Assembly (NCBI GenBank): GCA_900543625.1
Contig: UQSF01000028.1
Coordinates: forward strand, 1-18,264
DNA: 18,264 nucleotides
Direction of reading: 5' to 3'
Origin: an uncultured Eubacteriales bacterium
GTDB taxonomy: Bacteria > Bacillota > Clostridia > Oscillospirales > Oscillospiraceae
The notes below the pieces were generated by a model. That model ran no database searches and was not told the origin of the DNA. It worked only from the letters and a program-made list of their open reading frames with translations. Each line of letters begins with the position of its first letter. The first letter of the stretch is position 1. Position numbers and translations under genes: made by a program. Below, one piece after another: positions 1 through 6,550 of the stretch.

Positions 1-2
1 TC

Positions 3-659
3 GGTTCACTGGAGGTGGCCATGCGGCAGAATGACCTTGCTTTTGAGGTGCGGGATTATCTGAAATCTCACCCCAATGCGGCGGTGGTCAATCTGGGCTG
101 CGGGCTGGACAGCACTGGAAGAAGCTGCGACAACGGCAGCTGTAAAATTTACAATCTGGACTTTCCCGATGTCATAGCCGTGCGCAATGAGCTCCTGCCC
201 GCCGGAGATCGTGAAGAAAATATCCCCTGCGATTTGAATAATACTGAGTGGTTTGCAAAAATCGATGCATCGGGCGGCGCGGTTTTCTTTGCCTCCGGCG
301 TGTTCTATTATTTTCTGACCGAGCAGGTCAAAGCTCTTGTGCAGGGTATGGCAGACGCCTTCCCCGGCGGTGTGCTGGTGTTTGATGCTGCAAATCGGAC
401 GGCGGTGAAGATGATCGCCAAGACATGGCTCAAGAGTGCGAAGATCAAGGATGTGGGTGCTTATTTCGCGGTTTCCGACGCTCCCAAAGAGATCGGCGCG
501 TGGGACAGCCGTTTGCAGGTCTCCAGCCGGGGCTATATGCTGGGCTACAACGATTTGAAAGACCCATCCGTCAGCGGCTTTTTCCGTTTTCTCGCCAGGG
601 CCGGTGACGGTATGATGAAAATGCAGATTGTAAAGATCAGATTTGGAGGCGAGCAATGA
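3..659 (+). CDS. SAM-dependent methyltransferase, leucine carboxyl methyltransferase (LCM/Tcm) family, 5' end outside window
   Basis: The frame is open to the window edge, so the N-terminus is missing; the GTG at 15 is probably internal. The visible part has a class I SAM-binding motif (AVVNLGCGLDST) soon after the start, followed by a second acidic turn (NLDFPDVIAVRNELLP) and a long C-terminal portion without membrane segments. This arrangement is typical of the LCM/polyketide O-methyltransferase family, which moves a methyl group from SAM to a carboxylate or hydroxyl. The substrate cannot be read from the sequence. The stop overlaps the start of a ketopantoate-reductase-like fragment by ATGA, so the two were translationally coupled before the second gene was broken. 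It lies on the left, mosaic side of the window and may itself be accessory. The family call is fairly secure; the function is not. Confidence 0.75.
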   Translation, partial: GSLEVAMRQNDLAFEVRDYLKSHPNAAVVNLGCGLDSTGRSCDNGSCKIYNLDFPDVIAVRNELLPAGDREENIPCDLNNTEWFAKIDASGGAVFFASGVFYYFLTEQVKALVQGMADAFPGGVLVFDAANRTAVKMIAKTWLKSAKIKDVGAYFAVSDAPKEIGAWDSRLQVSSRGYMLGYNDLKDPSVSGFFRFLARAGDGMMKMQIVKIRFGGEQ

Positions 660-787
660 AAATTCTGGTATATGGTGCAGGTGCTTTAGGGTGCAATCTG
701 CACAAGCAATCTCCTCATCTTTATTCAATCTTAATACGTCGCAAATGTCCCTTATCCGCTCTTAAAATCTCCGGCTGTATAATATAA
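656..787 (+). pseudogene. Truncated ketopantoate-reductase-like (ApbA/PanE-type) gene, N-terminal remnant
   Basis: The first 15 codons read MKILVYGAGALGCNL, the Rossmann beta-alpha start with a GxGxxG dinucleotide motif that opens 2-dehydropantoate 2-reductase family proteins. From about base 701 the reading continues as HKQSPHLYSILIRRK and stops at 785-787, with no resemblance to the family, which is normally around 300 residues. The start overlaps the methyltransferase stop (ATGA). The simplest reading is that an insertion or deletion replaced the rest of the gene with the potassium cassette that begins at 815. The family call rests on only 15 residues, so another NAD(P)-binding Rossmann protein is possible, but the truncation is clear. 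Confidence 0.6.
778..783 (+). promoter_or_regulatory. Candidate -10 element for the potassium cassette
   Basis: A perfect TATAAT lies 31 bases upstream of the trkH start. No convincing -35 hexamer is seen at 16-18 bases. The element overlaps the end of the broken upstream frame, so the cassette may have brought its own promoter. Confidence 0.35.
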
Positions 788-814
788 CCATCACAGAAAT
801 AAGGAGCTGCCTTT

Positions 815-2155
815 ATGCCGGAAGAGATCATTCGTCGAAAGCGCCGCCTTTCGTCTTTTCAAATTATCATATTAGGTTTTGCCGGGGTCATTCTGCTCGG
901 AGCGCTGCTGCTGATGCTGCCGATCTCCACGACTGGAGGGAATGTAACTCCATTCAATGAAACGCTGTTTACAGCAACCTCTGCCGTCTGCGTGACAGGG
1001 CTTGTGGTGCAGGATACAGGCAGCTACTGGTCAACCTTTGGGCAGGCGGTTATTCTGGCGCTGATCCAAATTGGTGGTCTTGGTGTCGTAACCGTAGCAG
1101 CGTCGTTTGCACTGTTGTCCGGGCGAAGAATCTCTCTGATGCAGCGCAGCACCATGCAGGATGCAATTTCAGCACCAAAGGTCGGCGGAATCGTCCGCCT
1201 GACACGCTTCATCCTGCGAGGGACGTTTCTGATTGAGCTGCTGGGGGCGCTTGCCATGCTGCCGGTGTTCTGCCGGGACTATGGATGGCGCGGCGTCTGG
1301 ATGGCGATATTTCATTCCATATCTGCTTTTTGCAACGCCGGGTTTGATATTCTTGGGACAGAAAGCAACCGCTATCCATCTCTTACCGGCTACGCGGACA
1401 GCCCGGTAATCAATATCACGATTATGCTGCTGATCGTGATTGGCGGCATTGGATTTCTGACGTGGGATGACATCTTCGAAAACAAGTGGCGGTTTCATCG
1501 CTACCGAATGCAGAGCAAGGTGATTCTCGTCACAACAGGCCTTTTAATTTTTCTGCCCGCCGCGTTTTTCTTCTTCGCGGACTTTTCCTCGCTGCCTGCG
1601 GGAAAGCGGCTCCTTGCCTCCTTTTTTCAGTCCGTCACGCCGAGGACAGCGGGCTTCAACACGGTAAGTCTATCCGCGATGTCCGGTGCGTCGCAGGGCG
1701 TGATGATCCTTTTGATGCTCATCGGCGGCTCTCCAGGTTCTACAGCAGGCGGCATGAAAACAACGACGCTGGCGGTCTTGATTGCCAATGCCACTGCGAC
1801 CTTCCGCCAGCGCGATAGTGCCCAATTTTTCGGACGCAGAGTCGATTGCAGCGCCGTCAAGACCGCCGCGACCATTCTGACGATGTATCTGGTGCTGTTC
1901 TTTGGCGGTGCGGTCTTTATCAGCGCATATGAGCATCTTCCGCTGTCTACCTGCCTGTATGAAACGGCATCGGCGGTCGGGACGGTGGGTTTGACACTTG
2001 GTATTACACCGCAGCTGCGCATTCCATCGCAAATGGTGCTGATCTTGCTCATGTATCTGGGCAGAGTCGGCGGTCTTACCCTCATTTATGCGGCACTTTC
2101 CAGCAAAAAAGCGGGGAATGCAATGCTGCCGCAGGAAAAAATTACGATTGGATAA
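815..2155 (+). CDS. trkH: Potassium uptake channel subunit, TrkH/KtrB family
   Basis: This is the membrane pore for potassium uptake, which works with a cytoplasmic RCK (TrkA/KtrA) ring, here encoded directly downstream. The 446-residue protein has the four M1-P-M2 repeats of the superfamily. The selectivity-filter loops are visible as TSAVCVTGL (about 55-63), ISAFCNAGFD (169-178), TPRTAGFNT (275-283) and TASAVGTVGLT (384-394). The glycine-rich intramembrane gate loop, GGSPGSTAGG, lies at 304-313. The length fits KtrB (about 445) better than proteobacterial TrkH (about 485), so KtrB is an equally good name. The start is fixed by an AAGGAG ribosome site about 8 bases upstream. Placement with kdpD/kdpE-like genes suggests control by that two-component system (inference). 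Confidence 0.95.
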   Translation: MPEEIIRRKRRLSSFQIIILGFAGVILLGALLLMLPISTTGGNVTPFNETLFTATSAVCVTGLVVQDTGSYWSTFGQAVILALIQIGGLGVVTVAASFALLSGRRISLMQRSTMQDAISAPKVGGIVRLTRFILRGTFLIELLGALAMLPVFCRDYGWRGVWMAIFHSISAFCNAGFDILGTESNRYPSLTGYADSPVINITIMLLIVIGGIGFLTWDDIFENKWRFHRYRMQSKVILVTTGLLIFLPAAFFFFADFSSLPAGKRLLASFFQSVTPRTAGFNTVSLSAMSGASQGVMILLMLIGGSPGSTAGGMKTTTLAVLIANATATFRQRDSAQFFGRRVDCSAVKTAATILTMYLVLFFGGAVFISAYEHLPLSTCLYETASAVGTVGLTLGITPQLRIPSQMVLILLMYLGRVGGLTLIYAALSSKKAGNAMLPQEKITIG

Positions 2156-2168
2156 GGAGCCTTTTTAC

Positions 2169-2816
2169 ATGAAGAACATTCTATTGATTGGCACAGGCCG
2201 CTTCGGACGGCATATCGCAGTACAGCTTTATCAGCTGGGGCATCAGGTCATGGCGGTCGATACAAACGAGGAACGAATCAGCGATGTGCTACCATATGTC
2301 ACCAACGCACAAATTGGCGACAGTACAAACGCGGAGTTTCTTCGCTCTCTTGGCATCGGAAATTTTGACGTCTGCATCGTGACCATCAGCGGTAATTTTC
2401 AGAACTCGCTGGAAACCACCTCGCTGCTGAAGGAGCTGGGTGCAAAGCGCGTGGTATCGCGTGCCGAGCGTGATGTGCAGGCAAAGTTTCTGCTTCGCAA
2501 CGGTGCAGACCATGTAGTCTACCCGGAAAAACAGGTGGCAAAATGGGCAGCGATCCGATACACTGCCGACCATATCTTCGACTACATAGAGTTCGACGAG
2601 CAGCACGCCATTATTGAGGTGGAAGTACCAGAAGGCTGGGTCGGGAAAAGCATTGGCGAACTGAATATCCGCAGCAAGTTTGGAATCAACATTCTTGGCA
2701 TCAAGCATTCGGGAAAAACCGACGTATCAATTACACCGGATACGGTGCTGTCCGGGGAAATGACGATTTTAGCGTTGGGCGAATACAAAGCGCTGCAAAA
2801 GTGTTTCCGAATCTGA
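2169..2816 (+). CDS. trkA: Potassium uptake regulatory subunit, TrkA/KtrA (RCK) family
   Basis: This cytoplasmic RCK protein gates the TrkH/KtrB pore. Residues 4-14 contain the nucleotide-binding turn (ILLIGTGRFGR), with an acidic residue, D31, at the end of the second strand for the ribose of NAD(H)/ATP. The RCK_N domain covers about residues 1-130. A TrkA_C (RCK_C) domain starts near 138 (IIEVEVPEGWVGKSIGEL) and runs to the C-terminus; in Firmicutes KtrA this domain can bind cyclic di-AMP. The protein is 215 residues, the normal single-RCK length. The ATG was chosen because TAAGGAG lies about 10 bases upstream; the frame is open further upstream but overlaps trkH. The gap to trkH is 13 bases, so they are co-transcribed. 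Confidence 0.93.
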   Translation: MKNILLIGTGRFGRHIAVQLYQLGHQVMAVDTNEERISDVLPYVTNAQIGDSTNAEFLRSLGIGNFDVCIVTISGNFQNSLETTSLLKELGAKRVVSRAERDVQAKFLLRNGADHVVYPEKQVAKWAAIRYTADHIFDYIEFDEQHAIIEVEVPEGWVGKSIGELNIRSKFGINILGIKHSGKTDVSITPDTVLSGEMTILALGEYKALQKCFRI

Positions 2817-2833
2817 ACGGACGGTGAGGGTAT

Positions 2834-3118
2834 GTGGAAGATGCCGTTTTGATCGCCGGGACAGCGTTAATGTTCCTGCTCGGCTGGTTTTTGATGAAGC
2901 GGCTGGATCGCTTTCTGGATGAAAATCAGAAGCGAATCGAGGAAGCGCCCGAACAACAGCAGCCTGAGCCGTGCGTGCAACTGGTCGGAAATATTTCTCC
3001 TGACGAACTTGAGGAAACGCTTTCCCGGTTTCGCGGCAGTCATGCCCATGTAGAAATCGTGATCTATGATTCAGAGCAAATTTCATTTCCAAACAACGAA
3101 TCCGATTTGGCGCAGTAG
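2834..3118 (+). CDS. Small membrane-anchored acidic protein of unknown function in the potassium cassette
   Basis: I do not recognise this 94-residue protein. It would start at GTG, with GGTGAGGG just upstream, 17 bases after the trkA stop. The N-terminus (about residues 4-21) is one hydrophobic segment rich in L, A, G and F, followed by a basic/acidic amphipathic stretch (KRLDRFLDENQKRIEEAPE) that could form a short coiled coil. The cytosolic C-terminal half is acidic, with a possible small alpha/beta fold around residues 48-80 (ending HVEIVIYDSEQI). Position between the channel genes and the sensor kinase suggests an accessory or signalling subunit, but that is inference. No frameshift or decay is visible, and the length and composition look like a real gene. 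Confidence 0.75.
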   Translation: MEDAVLIAGTALMFLLGWFLMKRLDRFLDENQKRIEEAPEQQQPEPCVQLVGNISPDELEETLSRFRGSHAHVEIVIYDSEQISFPNNESDLAQ

Positions 3119-3135
3119 AAACCATCACATTTTGG

Positions 3136-3144
3136 TGCTATAAT
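3136..3144 (+). promoter_or_regulatory. Extended -10 promoter element upstream of kdpD-like gene
   Basis: TGCTATAAT is a perfect extended -10 (TGN plus TATAAT). No good -35 is seen, which extended -10 promoters tolerate. Transcription would begin near 3151. That would make the ATG at 3155 almost leaderless and favours the GTG at 3170 as the kinase start. It could give kdpD-kdpE expression independent of trkH. Confidence 0.45.
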
Positions 3145-3169
3145 ATCATTTAAGATGGGTGGTGAAAAT

Positions 3170-5152
3170 GTGCAGAACAAAGGAAGCGAACTGCCAAAAG
3201 AGCATATTCTTGTGTGCCTGTCCTCGTCTCCATCCAATGAACGCATTGTACGAATGGCAGGGAAAATGGCACAGGCGTTTAGCGGCAGCCTTACCGCGCT
3301 TTACGTGCAGACACCCGGAGACGCTGATATGAATGCGGAAGATACCGTTCGCTTGCAGGTGAATATGCGTCTGGCTCAGCAGCTTGGCGCAGAGATCGTC
3401 ACAACGCATGGTGAAGATGTGGCAACACAGATCGCGGAATATGTGCGTCTCTCTGATGTGACCAAAATTGTGATTGGACGAAGCGGCGTACAGCGGCGGC
3501 ATTTTTGGAGTGAACCGACGCTGACAGAACGGCTCATTACGCTTGCACCAGAGGTGGACATTCATATCATTCCGGATGTGGAAGCCTATAAGAGCTACCG
3601 CAGGAAACGGCTGCTTCCCATCCGTCCGGCGTTTCCGACCGCATGGGAACTGCTTCTGACCATCGGGATTCTGGCAGCTGCGACGGTCATTGGATGGGTC
3701 TTTCTGCGGCTCGGCTTTGCAAATGCCAATATCATCATGGTTTACCTGCTGGGGGTGCTTCTGACTTCCGCTTTTACCAGCGGATATACCTGCGGTGTGC
3801 TGTCCGCTTTTTTGAGTGTCATCCTGTTCAATTATTTTCTGACGGAACCCCGGCTGTCTTTGGCAGCCTATGGCAGCAAATACCCAATAACCTTTGCCGT
3901 CATGTTTGCAGCGGCGCTTTTGACCGGTACGCTTGCCGCAAAGCTCAAAGCCCATGCGCAGCTATCCGCGCGGGATGCCTATCGGACAAAACTCCTTTTT
4001 GATATGAACAGGCAGCTTCAAAAGGCGGAAACACCGGATGAGGTCTATCAGATGACCGCGACGCAGATACAGAAGCTCATGCAGCGGGACGTTTTGATTT
4101 ATCCGGCACAAGGCGACGTGCTGCTGGATGGGAATGTTTATCCGGCAGACGGAAGCAGTCCATATTGCATCCCGGATACTGATCAGGAACAGAACGTGAT
4201 TCAATGGGTCTGGCAAAACCGAAAGCGTGCCGGCGCAACGACGCAAAACTTTCCAAAGGCAAAACGGCTGTATCTTGCCATTCGTACCGGGCAGCAGGTT
4301 TTCGGCGTTGTCGGGATTCCGATGGAGGAGCAAACGCAGCCTGACGCATTTACATCCAGCGTGCTGTTTTCCATTCTCGGCGAGTGCGCTCTGGCGCTGG
4401 AAAGCCTACGCAATGCCGAAGAAAAGGAAAAAGCCGCCGTCCTTGCAAAGAACGAACAGCTTCGTGCAAACCTTCTGCGTTCAATTTCCCATGACCTTAG
4501 GACCCCGCTGACCTCCATTTCCGGCAACGCGGATACGCTGCTGCACAGCTATAACGTGCTGGATGAACAAACGCGGAAACAGATTTTTACGGACATTTAT
4601 GACGATGCGCAATGGCTGACGGGACTGGTTGAGAACTTGCTTTCCATTACAAAAATCGCGGACGGCAGCGTCAAGCTGCGCCTTTCCGATCAGGTCGTGG
4701 ACGATATTGTGTCGGAAGCACTCCGGCATATCGACCGAAGGTCGGCGGAGCATCACATTACAGTAGATTGCGGGGATGAGCCGCTGCTGGTGCGGGTGGA
4801 TGCAGGACTCATCATGCAGGTGCTTATCAACTTGGTGAACAACGCAGTCAAATATACTCCGGCTGGCTCGAACATCCGGATCACGGCAATCCCGCAAGAC
4901 AATATGGCTGAAATATGCGTCAGCGACAACGGTCCCGGTATTCCAGATGAACTGAAGGAACATGTGTTTGAAATGTTCTTTACCGGGGGCAATCCGATTG
5001 GCGACAGCCGCCGAAGTCTTGGGCTTGGGCTTGCGCTCTGCCAAGCCATCATTCATGCCCATAATGGCGAAATGACATTGAAAGAAAATTCGCCGCATGG
5101 CTGCATCTTTTCCTTTACAGTACCGCTCAGTGAGGTGAACTTAAATGAATAA
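3170..5152 (+). CDS. kdpD: Short KdpD-type sensor histidine kinase (Usp - DUF4118 - HisKA - HATPase)
   Basis: This membrane histidine kinase is the likely partner of the downstream KdpE-like regulator. Using the GTG at 3170 it has 660 residues. Domains in order are a universal-stress-protein-like domain (about 10-135), a four-helix DUF4118 membrane unit (about 158-258), a linker/GAF-like region (about 270-410), a HisKA domain with the H-box SISHDLRTPLT (phospho-acceptor His near 441), and a HATPase domain with N-box LINLVNNAVKY, G1 DNGPGIPDE and G2 SLGLGLAL. The roughly 230-residue KdpD N-terminal domain with its Walker A motif, present in E. coli KdpD, is absent. The GTG start has GGTGGTGA at proper spacing; an in-frame ATG at 3155 has no ribosome site. 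No kdpFABC is nearby, so it may sense K+ or turgor for the Trk genes (inference). Confidence 0.9.
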   Translation: MQNKGSELPKEHILVCLSSSPSNERIVRMAGKMAQAFSGSLTALYVQTPGDADMNAEDTVRLQVNMRLAQQLGAEIVTTHGEDVATQIAEYVRLSDVTKIVIGRSGVQRRHFWSEPTLTERLITLAPEVDIHIIPDVEAYKSYRRKRLLPIRPAFPTAWELLLTIGILAAATVIGWVFLRLGFANANIIMVYLLGVLLTSAFTSGYTCGVLSAFLSVILFNYFLTEPRLSLAAYGSKYPITFAVMFAAALLTGTLAAKLKAHAQLSARDAYRTKLLFDMNRQLQKAETPDEVYQMTATQIQKLMQRDVLIYPAQGDVLLDGNVYPADGSSPYCIPDTDQEQNVIQWVWQNRKRAGATTQNFPKAKRLYLAIRTGQQVFGVVGIPMEEQTQPDAFTSSVLFSILGECALALESLRNAEEKEKAAVLAKNEQLRANLLRSISHDLRTPLTSISGNADTLLHSYNVLDEQTRKQIFTDIYDDAQWLTGLVENLLSITKIADGSVKLRLSDQVVDDIVSEALRHIDRRSAEHHITVDCGDEPLLVRVDAGLIMQVLINLVNNAVKYTPAGSNIRITAIPQDNMAEICVSDNGPGIPDELKEHVFEMFFTGGNPIGDSRRSLGLGLALCQAIIHAHNGEMTLKENSPHGCIFSFTVPLSEVNLNE

Positions 5153-5846
5153 GCCGCTCGTCCTCGTTGTAGAAGATGATACGCCGGTGCGCAATCTGAT
5201 CACAACAACGCTGAAAACCCATGAATACAGGTATCTTTCTGCGCAAAACGGCGCAAGCGCCGTGATGGAAGCGCTGTCTCACAACCCGGACATTGTGCTG
5301 CTTGATTTGGGACTGCCAGATATGGACGGCGTGGAGATCATCCGAAAAATTCGTTCGTGGTCAAATATGCCGATCATTGTGATCAGCGCCAGAACAGAGG
5401 ATTCTGATAAAATCGTGGCGCTGGATGCCGGGGCGGACGATTATCTCACCAAGCCCTTTTCCGTGGATGAACTGCTGGCGCGGCTGCGAGTGACGCAGCG
5501 GAGACTGTCGCTGATGAAAACAGACGCAGCGCAGGAATCCCCGATTTTTACGAACGGTGCGCTGAAAATCGACTATGCGGCAGGCTGCGCATATCTTGAC
5601 GGTGCAGAACTGCACTTGACACCCATCGAATACAAGCTGTTGTGCCTGCTCTCAAAAAATGTGGGCAAGGTTCTGACCCACACCTACATCACACAGCAGA
5701 TTTGGGGCAGCAGTTGGGAAAACGATATTGCTTCTCTGCGGGTGTTCATGGCGACCCTGCGCAAAAAGCTGGAACGCGGAAAAGACGGGCCGCAATACAT
5801 ACAAACGCACATCGGAATCGGCTATCGGATGCTCCGCGTCGAATAG
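5145..5846 (+). CDS. kdpE: KdpE-type OmpR-family response regulator
   Basis: This 233-residue cytoplasmic transcription factor is phosphorylated by the kinase just upstream. The receiver domain (about 1-118) has the acidic pair E10/D11-D12, the phospho-acceptor D54 (LLDLGLPDMDG), a conserved S/T switch (ISART) and the lysine of TKPF. The winged-helix DNA-binding domain (about 130-232) has LTPIEYKLLCLL and a C-terminal wing ending GIGYRML. The start overlaps the kinase stop by 8 bases and has GAGGTGA 8 bases upstream, so the pair is translationally coupled. The target is not visible; the adjacent trkH-trkA genes are the obvious candidates. The KdpE label comes from overall pattern and context. 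Confidence 0.9.
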   Translation: MNKPLVLVVEDDTPVRNLITTTLKTHEYRYLSAQNGASAVMEALSHNPDIVLLDLGLPDMDGVEIIRKIRSWSNMPIIVISARTEDSDKIVALDAGADDYLTKPFSVDELLARLRVTQRRLSLMKTDAAQESPIFTNGALKIDYAAGCAYLDGAELHLTPIEYKLLCLLSKNVGKVLTHTYITQQIWGSSWENDIASLRVFMATLRKKLERGKDGPQYIQTHIGIGYRMLRVE

Positions 5847-5868
5847 CAGGGAGGCTTTCAAAAAATCT

Positions 5869-6063
5869 ATGAATCATTATGCTGTTGAAAAACCCTCCGT
5901 TACCGCGCAGTATGGTGTCAAGCCTGCTGCTTCTGCTGCAGCGAAAATGGCAGCCAAGCAAGAGGAGTTTGTCGCACCCGATGTTAAGGATGGCTCCATT
6001 GTTCTGCACAAAGCATTCGGAGAAGGTACGGTCACCAAGATTTTCCCGACCCACGCCATTTGA
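5869..6063 (+). pseudogene. Truncated FGEGTV-motif protein fragment from a mobile element
   Basis: A 64-codon frame begins 22 bases after kdpE. Residues 1-40 are low-complexity A/K-rich (KPAASAAAKMAAKQEEF), followed by VLHKAFGEGTVTKI, which resembles the small Tudor-like C-terminal module of UvrD/PcrA-type helicases and short ORFs in Firmicutes mobile elements. After that motif the frame runs only six residues (FPTHAI) to a stop, and these lie in sequence that on the other strand belongs to tnpV. The beta-barrel should continue for a further 30-40 residues, so the gene is cut at about 6043. The ATG has a GGGAGG 13 bases upstream, a rather long spacing, and the true start may have been lost too. 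Confidence 0.5.
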
Positions 6064-6356
6064 TCAGTGACTTTAAGATTCTCAGCGATACCTTGCTTAT
6101 CAGCCATATCTTTAACCAGCCGTGAAAACATTTCTTCCGCTTGTTTGTCAATGTCGGCAAGATAGGCATTTAATTTGCCTGAAGTTAAATAGTTATAATA
6201 GATGACTTTGTGGTACTGTTTTAAGTACCGTGCGTGTTGTTGTCCCCCAATGCCGATAGATTTCTGTGCTTCTTCGGTAAGTGTCAAGTTTGGAAGCAGA
6301 TAATCTCCAACCTGAGTATATGTACCACCCACCTGTTCAAATAATGATTTTTCCAT
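5877..6356 (-). pseudogene. tnpV: TnpV-family transposon-encoded protein, C-terminus replaced
   Basis: The first 104 residues match the pattern of TnpV proteins carried by Firmicutes mobile elements: MEKSLFEQVGGTYTQVGDYL at the start, then LPNLTL, a LKQYHKVIYYNYLTSGKL helix and KVTDQMAWVG near the end. The usual C-terminal stretch of about 20 residues is missing. From about base 6044 the frame continues as the antisense of the preceding FGEGTV fragment to an accidental stop at 5877, giving a 159-codon chimera. The start is well supported by AGGAGG upstream. TnpV function is not established in the family. Here it marks the region as mobile-element derived and is probably non-functional. Confidence 0.75.
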
Positions 6357-6439
6357 AGTGTTTTCCTCCTGTGTTTATTGTGTTTTCATTTTACAGAAAA
6401 TCAGGAAACAACACCAATGTGCCGATTTTGGAGTATAGC

Positions 6440-6477
6440 AAAACACCGCCTTAGAACTTAATCTAAAGCGGTGTTTT
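6440..6477. terminator. Long symmetric hairpin, probable bidirectional terminator
   Basis: Arms AAAACACCGC and GCGGTGTTTT flank a further TTAGA/TCTAA pairing around the loop ACTTAA, with a single mismatch in the plus-strand RNA that becomes a G-U pair in the minus-strand RNA. T runs occur on both strands. It sits between tnpV (starting at 6356) and the ssrA 3' end, and could insulate the two. Confidence 0.6.
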
Positions 6478-6520
6478 CTGTTGTGGATCAGAGCGAACAT
6501 TTAACGGCGAAGCCGCCTGC

Positions 6521-6547
6521 AAAAAAATAGGTGTTCGTCCAATACCT
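6521..6547 (-). terminator. Candidate intrinsic terminator of ssrA
   Basis: Reading the minus strand just past the tmRNA 3' end, AGGTATT and AACACCT can pair around GGACG with one A-C mismatch, followed by A and seven T. The stem is weak but the position, 4 bases past the mature CCA end, fits a tmRNA terminator. Confidence 0.45.
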
Positions 6548-6550
6548 GTT

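Noticed and set aside
701..814. Possible c-di-AMP (ydaO) riboswitch ahead of trkH
   Set aside because: Such riboswitches often precede Ktr genes, but the interval between the candidate -10 and the start is about 30 bases, far too short, and no conserved core is seen.
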